A model generated the notes under the pieces. That model saw only the letters and a program-made list of their open reading frames with translations. It was not told the DNA's origin and searched no databases. Shown here piece by piece: positions 19,227 to 28,891 of a stretch of 34,334 bases of DNA. Numbering within the stretch: the stretch's first letter is position 1; each line of letters starts with the position of its first letter. Source of the DNA: an uncultured Bacteroidota bacterium (GTDB taxonomy: Bacteria > Bacteroidota > Bacteroidia > UKL13-3); assembly GCA_903927505.1 (NCBI GenBank), contig CAIYNF010000168.1, positions 1 to 34,334 of the forward strand, written 5' to 3'. The position numbers and the translations under genes were made by a program.

Positions 19227-22200
19227 TTATCTTTTTTGCGCCCGCACAAATTTATTTCGGTCCGAAATATTGGCTTGCCTAATTTTATAATCTTCTTTTT
19301 CTTTTGAAACTTTATCAATATTCGCTTTTATAATTTCATTAAATAAAATGTCGGAACTAATTACTGCCATTACACCTTTTTGGTATTTAAAGAAATACCA
19401 AGAGCCTTGCGGCTGTTGAAGATAGATTACCAAATCATCGCCGCCTCTCTTTTTGGTGATTTCAATTTTCCCCTTCACGCGTCGTTCAATTAAATTTTTA
19501 TCAATGCTCCTAAGTCCCAATTCACCTGTACTTCCAAAGGAACGTGTGGCAGTATTCCAAACCAATGTAACATCTGTAAAAAAGAAAGTTTTAAGCAAAT
19601 CTTCCATATTCTTAGTGCTCAATTCTTCTTCCATAATGTCACCCAATTTCTTGAAGGTTTTTTCTTCCACCAATTCTGGAATACTAATTTTAATAACCCT
19701 GCTATCATAAAAATCTGCCGAAGCTGCAATTGATTGTTCTGTTAAAGAGTCTACCATCATTTTAATTGCAGCAGATGGCAAAATCATGTCAACCAGCATG
19801 GTTAGTTTTAGGCCAAAAGTGGTATCTGCTAAATTAAACGTTGCATAGCCTGCACTGTTAATATTAAAACCTTGTGTATTGAATCCAAAATTAAACTTCC
19901 CTTCGCCATACACACTTTTCTTTTGTTCGCTCATGGCCATAAAATTGCCACGTTTATCATCTCTAAACACTTTGCCATAACTGCCTAACCTAAATTCATC
20001 AAATTTTTCATTGTAGGTAAAAGTCCCTTCACATTTTAGCAATTCTTGGTCGCTTGTATTGCGTTTTCTTGAAAACAAAGCCGGATAAACGTGCGTAGAA
20101 TCACTGCTAACAAAGAATCCATTGGTTAAAGCTTGTCTGTTTAAATTGGTTAAGGGTGGCGTTAAATTTATATAAACAGAATCTGGATTTATGGTTGCAG
20201 CGGCTCTGAACCAATCTGTTTTAGGGATAAACTGTTTGTGCATGCCCTTGAAAAATCCACTGTATTCTAAGTTTTTATTGAACGAATGTAAAATGGTATT
20301 TCCCCTAAATCCAATTTTTGGTCCTACCATAAAATTAATGGTATCAGGAATTAAAGTTTTTCCTTCTAAGAATTTTTTCTCTACTACATAAATTTGGTCT
20401 AAATAAAATTTCTGTGGTTTCTTATTGTGGTCAAAGTAGGTATAGGTACCTGCGCCAATGCAATCGGTGCGGCCATTAATTTTAATTCCTACCCTTTCTA
20501 TATCATGGTATTGGTTTATGGTATCTGATTTAATTTTTGCATTTACCAACATATCCATTTCTGCATTTTGTCTTAAAACAGCTTTGCCACTATCTGGAAA
20601 TACCTTGCTATCTGCAATAATAATAAAAGGAATTTTACCCACTTTCATCACATAATCGTTGAGTGTTAAAAATGCTGAACCCGCTGAATATTTAAGCTGC
20701 TCTTGACTGGGTTTATTGCTGAGCAAATAACTGCCGGCTTCCATATTTGCTGGCTTCACAGGACCAGTAAATTCTAATGTTTTAGGAATCATATCCCATT
20801 TCAGTTTTTCAAATGAGCCTGAATAATTGTTTAACATAAAAGTATTGTTCAGGCCTGGAAAGTCTTTGTAAGTAAACTCTGCATATTTTAATTCCAGGTT
20901 TACATAAGCTTTCACTTTACCTGTAGCAAAGGCAACTTTTGTAGAGTCTTTTGGATCCATTTGTTTAAAAACAGCATCATCAGAAAGGATCTCTACAGGC
21001 TTTAATTCAAAAATATTGGCTTCTAGTTTTCCTCCTTCAATATCCATATTACCGCGGGCCTTCATGGCCTTTGGCGTTAAAATAATAGTTCCATATAATT
21101 TGGCACCATCATAGGCTATCTTCATTGGTTCGCCTTTATTGGTAATAAACATGGTATCTTGATAGGGTATCCAATGTGTAAAAACATTTGGAGATTTTAT
21201 CACAGTAGGAAACAAAGAAGTTCTATCGTTTTCAAAAATATGACTATTAGAATTCATTGAATCCAACATAAATTCAAAACGATGGGAAGATGTGCGTGAG
21301 GCCAAGTAAGTAAGCGTTCCATCGCCAACCAAACCATCATTACTCAAACGCAAATCCATTTTAGCGTTCCCTCTATTATCGTATAAATTATATTTGGTGC
21401 TGTCTAATGGAATATAAAATCCCAAACTTTTATCTGGCTGCAAATAAATTGCCTGTCGCATTTCTGGTAATATGCCTCCCGAAACAAAATTACCTGCCAA
21501 GGCAAGTGTATATAAATTTAAATCGGCCAAACTATCCAAGGTAAATGGATCTACATCAAAATAGAAACGGCTTCTATCGTAAGACCCCTTCATTGTTGTT
21601 GGATAATCATAAAAAACTTTTGAGCCAACCTCAGAGGTAAATATTGGATATTTAGGATAACGTTTTCTTCCAGATTTGTTATAAGGATAATCTATTTCAA
21701 GCGTTCCATAAATATTTTGAATCACACTCTTTACATGTCTCATCATGCCTACAGAATCATCTGGATACAAGAATTTCAAGGAATCAACATTGTTCAACCT
21801 AATTTTAAAACCATTGTAGTCAAAGGCGAAATTATTTCCATAAAAATCGGCCATACCAGCTCTTAATTTTCCGCTAAAATCCATGCTGCGGTTTTTCTTC
21901 AATGTTACTATTTGGTCTTTAGGAATAATGTAAACATTTTGCGAATCGCTAAAGTAAAATTTAGGCACACCTTGTACCACCAAATCATAATTAATTAAAC
22001 TGATATGGGCATTTGGAAGTGTACTAATGATAGAGTTAAATGAAATAGCATCGTAATCGGTTCGGCCATTGTGCGCATTTACATAATCTATTAATTTACG
22101 CTTCACATAAACCATATTTTTAGGACCATCAAAATTCACATAACCTTTGTCGTTTAAGTCAATCATTTGTATGCGTATATCACTGATATTGCTTCTAAAT

Positions 22201-23603
22201 ATTGCCGCATAGGATTCTACCCTAAAGCTGTTTACCTTATTGTCTTCACAGTATTTTTTTATTCTTTGCAGTGGATTGTAGGAAAGTACCCCTCCAATTT
22301 TTTCATAATTAATATCCCTAAAGTAATTATTGGATTCAAACTTTGCTGGTGCATCGCCCGATAAATTATCCAATTCAATTTTTGGACTATTTAAATCCCA
22401 TTTAATTTCATCTACATAGAATTCAATATTGTGGTAATTGTCCATAAAGGGAGCAGATGAAATGCCCATTTTATTATCTCTGTAAAGTGAAACCTTATCC
22501 TTATCAATCAAATAATTGAAAGCCAATTGCGGATGATAAATAGAATCCTTATCAAGAAAAATGGTTACCTCAGCTTTTTCCACAGAAATTTTATTCTCAC
22601 GTACAAAAAATTCTGGCGATTGTATGCGCATAAAAGGTTTGTTTTTAAAGCTGAACCAAAGCTCTGCTTTTTGTTCAGAATTGCCTTTTCCAATCACCAA
22701 AGCTCCGCGCATACCAAATCCTCCCTTAAATTTGGCTCGGCCATAGCTTGCCCCAGTAAACGTAGAAAAATAGCCTTCAAATTGGGGGTAAGTACTTTTA
22801 TCTCCCTGCGATTTTCCCATTGGCCGGTCTGTCACTTTACCCATCATAGGCTTTGCAGATAAATCTAAATTGTAAAAGTTGCTCGAATCGGCTACCATTT
22901 CGCCATCATTCAAATTTATTTTATAATTTTTTATAATGGCATAAACCTTATTTGAATCTAAACCAACCCTGGTCCAATCTATTTTCCCGCCTTTTCCTAC
23001 CCATAGGTTTTTGCTTGGATAAAATTTCCCAGAGGTATTATACAATTCAAAAGTATCGCCGGGTGTATAGCAAACTAAATCAAGTTTTTTAAATAAAAAT
23101 AATGGCTCTCCTTCAACAATTAAATCTGCATCAGAGGTGCTGGTAACCCAAGTAAAACCGCCTAGTGTGAGCAGTTTGTTTTCTGCAAAAACATTACTTG
23201 ATACCAATAAGAATTTTTGAAAATCTTCCTTCGAACGTTTCAGTGCCGCCGATAAAGTTTTGTGCCAACCATCAAATTTTACCAATTGGTTATTGTTCAC
23301 TAAGGCATTGATGGTTTTTAAATATCCCTCAAAATCTGGACTAATTTGGCAGGTAGCGTTAAGCATTTCATTGCACAAACGAATAATCTGATTTTTCTGA
23401 ACATTGGTAAATCTGCCAGCATTGTAATAACCAGTAAACTCTTCCGCATTATCGCGTATCACTCTATTGGGCGATGTGCCTACAAAATTTTCAAATTCAC
23501 CAATAAAAACGTTTGGATCAAATGAAAAACTATTGGGTCTTTGCGCCTTTGAAGGATTAAGTCCAACAATTACCAATAAAACGAAAGCAAGTATTTTATT
23601 CAT
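19227..23603 (-). CDS. Large (1458 aa) exported protein of unknown function
   Basis: Single long ORF with signal peptide 'MNKILAFVLLVIVGLNPSKAQ'; extended beta-rich composition; no recognised domain. Confidence 0.85.
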   Translation of the reverse strand: MNKILAFVLLVIVGLNPSKAQRPNSFSFDPNVFIGEFENFVGTSPNRVIRDNAEEFTGYYNAGRFTNVQKNQIIRLCNEMLNATCQISPDFEGYLKTINALVNNNQLVKFDGWHKTLSAALKRSKEDFQKFLLVSSNVFAENKLLTLGGFTWVTSTSDADLIVEGEPLFLFKKLDLVCYTPGDTFELYNTSGKFYPSKNLWVGKGGKIDWTRVGLDSNKVYAIIKNYKINLNDGEMVADSSNFYNLDLSAKPMMGKVTDRPMGKSQGDKSTYPQFEGYFSTFTGASYGRAKFKGGFGMRGALVIGKGNSEQKAELWFSFKNKPFMRIQSPEFFVRENKISVEKAEVTIFLDKDSIYHPQLAFNYLIDKDKVSLYRDNKMGISSAPFMDNYHNIEFYVDEIKWDLNSPKIELDNLSGDAPAKFESNNYFRDINYEKIGGVLSYNPLQRIKKYCEDNKVNSFRVESYAAIFRSNISDIRIQMIDLNDKGYVNFDGPKNMVYVKRKLIDYVNAHNGRTDYDAISFNSIISTLPNAHISLINYDLVVQGVPKFYFSDSQNVYIIPKDQIVTLKKNRSMDFSGKLRAGMADFYGNNFAFDYNGFKIRLNNVDSLKFLYPDDSVGMMRHVKSVIQNIYGTLEIDYPYNKSGRKRYPKYPIFTSEVGSKVFYDYPTTMKGSYDRSRFYFDVDPFTLDSLADLNLYTLALAGNFVSGGILPEMRQAIYLQPDKSLGFYIPLDSTKYNLYDNRGNAKMDLRLSNDGLVGDGTLTYLASRTSSHRFEFMLDSMNSNSHIFENDRTSLFPTVIKSPNVFTHWIPYQDTMFITNKGEPMKIAYDGAKLYGTIILTPKAMKARGNMDIEGGKLEANIFELKPVEILSDDAVFKQMDPKDSTKVAFATGKVKAYVNLELKYAEFTYKDFPGLNNTFMLNNYSGSFEKLKWDMIPKTLEFTGPVKPANMEAGSYLLSNKPSQEQLKYSAGSAFLTLNDYVMKVGKIPFIIIADSKVFPDSGKAVLRQNAEMDMLVNAKIKSDTINQYHDIERVGIKINGRTDCIGAGTYTYFDHNKKPQKFYLDQIYVVEKKFLEGKTLIPDTINFMVGPKIGFRGNTILHSFNKNLEYSGFFKGMHKQFIPKTDWFRAAATINPDSVYINLTPPLTNLNRQALTNGFFVSSDSTHVYPALFSRKRNTSDQELLKCEGTFTYNEKFDEFRLGSYGKVFRDDKRGNFMAMSEQKKSVYGEGKFNFGFNTQGFNINSAGYATFNLADTTFGLKLTMLVDMILPSAAIKMMVDSLTEQSIAASADFYDSRVIKISIPELVEEKTFKKLGDIMEEELSTKNMEDLLKTFFFTDVTLVWNTATRSFGSTGELGLRSIDKNLIERRVKGKIEITKKRGGDDLVIYLQQPQGSWYFFKYQKGVMAVISSDILFNEIIKANIDKVSKEKEDYKIRQANISDRNKFVRAQKR

Positions 23604-23609
23604 ATTTTA

Positions 23610-23642
23610 CCCTTCATTCAAGTAGTATACTTGAATGAAGGG
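23610..23642. repeat. Perfect inverted repeat CCCTTCATTCAAGTA-GTA-TACTTGAATGAAGGG directly upstream of the 1458-aa gene
   Basis: 15-bp arms, 3-nt loop; 6 nt from the start codon (minus strand, ATG at 23603..23601). An imperfect extension flanks it (TATTTT / AAAATA). Confidence 0.9.
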
Positions 23643-23691
23643 GCAAAATACAAACGAATTATGACATAGCAGAATTTTTCGACTTTAGGTT

Positions 23692-24456
23692 TTACGCCAT
23701 TGCTTTCACAATGTCCACAAAACTTCTACTTTGCAGGGCAGCACCTCCAACCAAAGCACCGTCAATATCAGGAGCAGCAAATAATTCAGCCGCATTATCA
23801 GCTTTCACGCTACCGCCATATTGAATGGTAATTTCTTGTGCCAATGCTTCATTGTATTGTTTGCTAAGTAAGCCACGAATAAAGGCATGAATTTCTTGTG
23901 CTTGGGCAGTACTTGCAGTTTTACCTGTACCTATAGCCCAAACAGGTTCGTAAGCTATTACTACTTGCTTCATTTGGTCTTCGTTTAGGTGAAACAAACC
24001 TTCGCTGATTTGTTTTTCTAATACTTCAAAGTGGGAATTGTTTTCTCTTTCTTCTAAGGTTTCGCCACAGCAGTAAATTGGGTTTAAGCCAGCCGTTAAA
24101 ACGGCATCAATTTTTTGTGCCAACCAAGCATTGTGTTCACCAAAATATTGTCTGCGTTCGCTATGCCCTATAATTACATATTTGCAGCCAACACTGCCTA
24201 ACATTTCTGCACTTACTTCACCAGTATAAGCGCCACTTTTATGGTTGCTACAATTCTGTGCACCACTTGCCAAACATGGGTTGTTGGCAATTAATTTGCT
24301 AACGGCATTCAAATGAACAAAAGGAGGGATGATCACCACTTTAGCACTGCCTTGGTATTCATCTTTTAGCATGTTACTTACTTCAGAAACAAGTCCCATT
24401 CCTTCTTCTAAGGTCTTGTTCATTTTCCAATTTCCTGCGATAATTTTCTTTCTCAT
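23692..24456 (-). CDS. tpiA: Triosephosphate isomerase
   Basis: 'MRKKIIAGNWKMNKTLEEG', 'GHSERRQYFGE', 'AYEPVWAIGTGKTAS', 'IQYGGSVKADNAAEL', 'DGALVGGAAL'. Start moved from 24486 to MRKK. Confidence 0.98.
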   Translation of the reverse strand: MRKKIIAGNWKMNKTLEEGMGLVSEVSNMLKDEYQGSAKVVIIPPFVHLNAVSKLIANNPCLASGAQNCSNHKSGAYTGEVSAEMLGSVGCKYVIIGHSERRQYFGEHNAWLAQKIDAVLTAGLNPIYCCGETLEERENNSHFEVLEKQISEGLFHLNEDQMKQVVIAYEPVWAIGTGKTASTAQAQEIHAFIRGLLSKQYNEALAQEITIQYGGSVKADNAAELFAAPDIDGALVGGAALQSRSFVDIVKAMA

Positions 24457-24475
24457 GGTATATAATTTTGCTGCC

Positions 24476-25687
24476 TTAGGATGCATTGTTTTCCCAAGTG
24501 CGGTATTTCTTACTTAATTCAAAAACATGTTTTAAAATAGCCTTGTCTGTTTCGGTAAATGGAACATTCCTTCTCCTATAAACGGCCTCGGCGGTCTTGT
24601 AAAATTTGCTGAGCACAAAGGTGTCAAACCCTTGCGCACCACCCCAGCTAAAACTTGGTAAAAAGTTTCTTGGGAAGCCCGAACCAAAAATATTGGCGCC
24701 CACACCAACTACGGTTCCTGTGTTAAACATGGTATTGATGCCACATTTGGCATGGTCTGCCATCATTAAGCCACAAAAAGTTAAACCTGTCTTTTCAAAT
24801 TTTTCTGTGCCGTAATTCCATAATTTAACCTCATCATAGGTATTTTTAAGATTAGAATTATTGGTATCTGCACCCATATTTACCCATTCTCCAATTACGG
24901 CATTGCCAACAAAACCATCATGGCCTTTATTGCTGTATGCATAAAAAATTACGTTGTTTACTTCGCCACCTACTTTGCAATGCGGCCCAACAGTGGTAGG
25001 TCCGTATATTTTGGCATCCATTTTTAGGCCCGCATCTTCACACAAGGCAAAGGGCCCGCGTACTTTGCAGCCTTCCATTACTTCGGCATTTTTGCCAATA
25101 TAAATAGCACCTGTGCTGGCATTTAAAATGGAGAATTGCACTTTGGCGCCTTCTTCTATAAAAATTCTTTCAGGATTTACATATTGGTTGCCTGCTGGAA
25201 TGGCTTGTGATTCCCTGCCTTTGGTAAGGAAATCAAAATCTTGCTCTATGGCCTCCCCATTTTTTGAAAATAAATCGTAGGTATAATTTATTTGGAGCAA
25301 ATTATTGGCCTTGGTTTCAGTGTTTTGGTATTGAGTGATGTCTTCTGTAAAAGAATCCAACTGGGCTGCATCTAAATAGACAGCAAGCAGTTCATTTCCA
25401 CAAACCAGTGCTTGTCCATTTTGTTTGAGTTGTAATATTTCTGAAACTAAAAGCTCATTGGGGCAAATACTGCCATTTATTAAAATATTGGCTGTTCCGC
25501 TATTTAAGGGGAATTTCTCTTGCAAATAGGCTTGGGTTTTATAGCCAAATTCGCCCTCTTTCAAATATTTTCGCCATTTTTCATCAATGGTCATTATGCC
25601 AATACGGAGGTTAGCAACCGGCCTGGTATAGGTAAATGGCAATAAATTGATACGCGTAATTTCGGGGTCGAAAAAAAGATAATGCAT
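24476..25687 (-). CDS. GlmU-like sugar nucleotidyltransferase with left-handed beta-helix
   Basis: N-term 'YLFFDPEITRINLLPFTYTRPVANLRIGIMTIDEKW'; hexapeptide-like C-terminal half 'GAIYIGKNAEVMEGCKVRGPFALCEDAGLKMDAKIYGPTTVGPHCKVGGEV'. Confidence 0.82.
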   Translation of the reverse strand: MHYLFFDPEITRINLLPFTYTRPVANLRIGIMTIDEKWRKYLKEGEFGYKTQAYLQEKFPLNSGTANILINGSICPNELLVSEILQLKQNGQALVCGNELLAVYLDAAQLDSFTEDITQYQNTETKANNLLQINYTYDLFSKNGEAIEQDFDFLTKGRESQAIPAGNQYVNPERIFIEEGAKVQFSILNASTGAIYIGKNAEVMEGCKVRGPFALCEDAGLKMDAKIYGPTTVGPHCKVGGEVNNVIFYAYSNKGHDGFVGNAVIGEWVNMGADTNNSNLKNTYDEVKLWNYGTEKFEKTGLTFCGLMMADHAKCGINTMFNTGTVVGVGANIFGSGFPRNFLPSFSWGGAQGFDTFVLSKFYKTAEAVYRRRNVPFTETDKAILKHVFELSKKYRTWENNAS

Positions 25688-25734
25688 GAAGTAGGGATTA
25701 CTTTGAGCGCACTAAATTACGAGGGATGGGTATA

Positions 25735-25770
25735 AAAAAAAAGCCCCCGCGGTTTAGCGGAGGCTTTTTG
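25735..25770 (-). terminator. Rho-independent terminator downstream of rpmE2
   Basis: AAAAAGCCCCCGC-GGTTTA-GCGGAGGCTTTTT hairpin; on the minus strand it is followed by a long T run. Confidence 0.85.
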
Positions 25771-25776
25771 GTATAA

Positions 25777-26031
25777 TTAATCAGCTTTTTTCTGATAACG
25801 TCTTTTAAACTTGTCAATACGACCAGCTGTATCCACGAACATAGATTGTCCTGTGAAAAACGGGTGGGATTTGTAGGATATATCCAATTTAAATAATGGA
25901 TAATCAGTACCATCTTCCCATTTGATGGTCTCTTTGGTGTCTACTGTGCTCTGACAGATAAACATGTGGTCGTTAGACATGTCTTTGAAAACCACTTTTC
26001 TATAGCTTTTTGGGTGGATACCTTCTTTCAT
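25777..26031 (-). CDS. rpmE2: 50S ribosomal protein L31 type B
   Basis: '[30 protein letters not shown]...[19 protein letters not shown]...[13 protein letters not shown]'. Confidence 0.96.
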   Translation of the reverse strand: MKEGIHPKSYRKVVFKDMSNDHMFICQSTVDTKETIKWEDGTDYPLFKLDISYKSHPFFTGQSMFVDTAGRIDKFKRRYQKKAD

Positions 26032-26226
26032 CTTCTTATCAAAATTTAGGAGGGCAAAAATATGCAATTTTATTCATAAACAAAATTTATGAACATTTTT
26101 TTTTCTTTTGTCCTGTTTCCTCACAAATATAAGCACTTTAACCACATATCTTTTATTTTGTCTGCGAAACTTATATTTGTAGCTAAATAATTTGGGTGGA
26201 ACCAAAGCTTTTTAATTAAAACGCAC

Positions 26227-26724
26227 ATGAAAACACAAATTTTAGATCACCAGCAAGTTCAAAAGATCTTAAAAAGAATGGCTTATCAGATTTATGAGAA
26301 GAATTTCGACCAAAAAGAATTGGTCTTTGCCGCCATCAAAGGACAAGGAATGGAAGTGGCGAAATTGGTTCAAAGCGCCCTGCAAGAAATTTCTAAAATT
26401 AAAATAAGCCTCATTGAACTTGAAATAAATAAAAAAGCACCTGTGTTTAATGGCGCCACTTTAACGCCAGCTAACAGCAAGCTTCAAAATAAAACCCTAG
26501 TGCTATTTGATGATGTTTTAAATACTGGCCGTACTCTGGTATATGGCATGCAAGCCTTCTTACAAGAAAATGTTGCTGCCGTGCAAATTGCAGTGCTGGT
26601 AGATAGAAACCACAAGAGTTACCCAGTGGCGGCAGATTATATTGGCCTATCTCTTCAAACTACTTTGCAAGAACATGTGTCGGTAAATATGAAATCAGGA
26701 AAAATTAGCGTTAGTCTTTTATAA
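26227..26724 (+). CDS. Phosphoribosyltransferase family protein (PyrR-like)
   Basis: PRPP-binding motif 'LVLFDDVLNTGRTLVYGMQAF'; 'VAAIKGQGMEVAKLVQ'. Confidence 0.85.
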   Translation: MKTQILDHQQVQKILKRMAYQIYEKNFDQKELVFAAIKGQGMEVAKLVQSALQEISKIKISLIELEINKKAPVFNGATLTPANSKLQNKTLVLFDDVLNTGRTLVYGMQAFLQENVAAVQIAVLVDRNHKSYPVAADYIGLSLQTTLQEHVSVNMKSGKISVSLL

Positions 26725-26747
26725 AGAATTTTGTTGCAGAAATTGCA

Positions 26748-26787
26748 AAAAAAATCCCCCGCTCGGTAAACGAACGGGGGATTTTTT
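26748..26787. terminator. Bidirectional terminator between convergent phosphoribosyltransferase and HU genes
   Basis: AAAAAATCCCCCG...CGGGGGATTTTTT, symmetric A/T flanks, between converging genes. Confidence 0.88.
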
Positions 26788-26803
26788 ATTTGCTTGAATC
26801 AAA

Positions 26804-27076
26804 TTATTTGATTTTAGCTTGTAAGCCAGAACCAGCTTTGAATTTAACAACCTTTTTTGCTGGGATGCTAATTTCTTTACCAGTTTGTGGGTTACGACCT
26901 TTACGTGCAGCACGTTTAGTAACTGAGAAAGTACCGAAACCTACTAGGATTACTTTGTCGCCTTTTTTCAAAGCAGATTGAGTTGAACTCATGAATGCAT
27001 CTAATGCAGCTTGAGCTTGAACTTTAGTAACTCCGGCAGCTTTTGCCATTGAGTCGATTAAATCTTGTTTGTTCAT
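26804..27076 (-). CDS. HU family DNA-binding protein
   Basis: 'MNKQDLIDSMAKAAGVTKVQAQAALDAFM...KGDKVILVGFGTFSVTKRAARKGRNPQTGKEISIPAKKVVKFKAG'. Confidence 0.97.
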   Translation of the reverse strand: MNKQDLIDSMAKAAGVTKVQAQAALDAFMSSTQSALKKGDKVILVGFGTFSVTKRAARKGRNPQTGKEISIPAKKVVKFKAGSGLQAKIK

Positions 27077-27226
27077 TTTAAATAGATAATTATTGGTTTT
27101 GCATAACAAACTTAATAAAGAGAATTGAAATGTCAAGCACTTTCAAGGGTTTTGAGAAAAAAAAATCATTTTTTTATTTCACACCTTTTCAACATTTCTA
27201 GGCGCTAGGGCTTGGTTCGAACCAAT

Positions 27227-27751
27227 TTAGGCCCGTTGAATAAGCTCTAAAGCCTTGTTAAATAAGGCGTTTGCGTCTTTTTGTGGAATGCTAATTTCTA
27301 GCTTGGCTTGCCTATAAAAGGGGTCTCTTTGCGCCAGTAAAACTTTAATTTTTTCTATAATTTCTTTTTCATCTAGCCCTTTAAATAGGGGTCTTAGCTC
27401 TTTTCCTTGCAAAACTCGCTGTTTTATAAACGCTAGCGAGGCACTTAAATAGATGCTAAAACCGTTCTCATTTATCAATTGCATGTTATTGGAATAAGAA
27501 ATAGTACCCCCTCCGCATGAAATAACGCATGCTGTTTGCGCAAAACTTTCTTTTAAAACAGTTTGCTCCAAGTTTCTAAAAAAAGCTTCTCCGTGTTCGT
27601 TAAATAGGCTTGAGACATTTTGACCAGCTTTTTCTTCAATCTGTTCATCCAAATCAATCCATTGCCATTGAAGTTTTTGGGCAAGCCTTTTCCCAAGGGA
27701 TGATTTTCCAACCCCTGGCATGCCAATCAAATAAATTCGTTCAATAGCCAC
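27227..27751 (-). CDS. aroK: Shikimate kinase
   Basis: 'IYLIGMPGVGKSSLGKRLAQKLQWQWIDLDEQIEEKAGQNVSSLFNEHGEAFFRNLE', 'VISCGGGT'. Confidence 0.94.
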   Translation of the reverse strand: MAIERIYLIGMPGVGKSSLGKRLAQKLQWQWIDLDEQIEEKAGQNVSSLFNEHGEAFFRNLEQTVLKESFAQTACVISCGGGTISYSNNMQLINENGFSIYLSASLAFIKQRVLQGKELRPLFKGLDEKEIIEKIKVLLAQRDPFYRQAKLEISIPQKDANALFNKALELIQRA

Positions 27752-27763
27752 AATCCAATAATA

Positions 27764-28882
27764 TTAGTTCATGTATTTTTGCAGGGTCTTATAGGTAGGC
27801 AAATTATAAGCCCCCCATTTTTTTATTACCACATTGTTTTTTAGTAATAACATACCCGGATTACTTCTCACCATAGATTTTAGTGGAATAGCATCCATAT
27901 TGTAATAGGTAAATGGCAGATTGTTTTTACTGGCATAAGCATTTGCGTCGCTTAAATTACTTGCAGTTAATGCCCAAACCTTTTTGCCACTTTCCATCCA
28001 TTCCTTGGCAGTGTTTCCCATTGCAGTCTCAATGCCTTTGCGGCTGTCTTCTATTTTAGTTTGAACCAAAATTAATTGATACCCTTCAGCTGCAAACATG
28101 CTGTCTGTATACTCAATGGCATTTGCGTCATACAATTTAAAATCATGAATAGGAGGCTTAAACCCTTCTTTAATGAGTTTGTCTTTGCGCGCAATAAAAT
28201 TATAGGCATCTAAATCCTCTGGTAAACTGTCGGCTAAAAACTCAAATGTTTGTCCGGCTTTTTCATATACAAATACCATTTCAAAAACGTCTTTTTCTGC
28301 ATCTTCAGGAATCAAAGTAAGCGCCTGAATATTGTTGCCAATTTTATAGGGTAAAAAATCTTTTACCGGCATAAACATAAAAGTGTAAAATGTAAAAAAA
28401 CACGACACCAATAAAATCACAAATAAGCTAATATTCATAATTACTTTATTGAACAGTGGATGCAAGTATTTTGTATTAAAAAATACAATTAAAATAAGCA
28501 GTAATAAAACAACATCTTTCATAAAACTTGTGAAAGGTGTGAGCTTTAAGGCGTCGCCAAAACAACCGCAATCTGTAACCTTATGGGTAATGTCGCTATA
28601 GCCTGTTAATAGTGTAAAGAAGACAATTAAAATTAGCAATAGCCAAGCGTTAATTTTACTGTAAACTCCTAATAATAATGCTGCCCCACTTGCAATTTCA
28701 AAAATACAAATAAGCATGCTAAAAGTTACCGCATAAGAATTTAAAAATCCAACATGAAATATTTCAAAATACTCCAGTAATTTATAACTAAATCCTAAAG
28801 TGTCATTGGCTTTTATTAAACCAGAAATTATAAATAATACGCCAACCAATAATCGGCTAATATTGCTAATCCATTTCATCAT
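27764..28882 (-). CDS. DoxX-like membrane protein with C-terminal extension
   Basis: 'ISRLLVGVLFIISGLIKANDTLGFSYKLLEYFEIF', 'DITHKVTDCGCFGDALKLTPFTSFMKDVVLLLLI', thioredoxin-like C-terminal segment 'FTYYNMDAIPLKSMVRSNPGMLLLKNNVVIKKW'. Confidence 0.8.
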   Translation of the reverse strand: MMKWISNISRLLVGVLFIISGLIKANDTLGFSYKLLEYFEIFHVGFLNSYAVTFSMLICIFEIASGAALLLGVYSKINAWLLLILIVFFTLLTGYSDITHKVTDCGCFGDALKLTPFTSFMKDVVLLLLILIVFFNTKYLHPLFNKVIMNISLFVILLVSCFFTFYTFMFMPVKDFLPYKIGNNIQALTLIPEDAEKDVFEMVFVYEKAGQTFEFLADSLPEDLDAYNFIARKDKLIKEGFKPPIHDFKLYDANAIEYTDSMFAAEGYQLILVQTKIEDSRKGIETAMGNTAKEWMESGKKVWALTASNLSDANAYASKNNLPFTYYNMDAIPLKSMVRSNPGMLLLKNNVVIKKWGAYNLPTYKTLQKYMN

Positions 28883-28891
28883 TTGTTAAAT

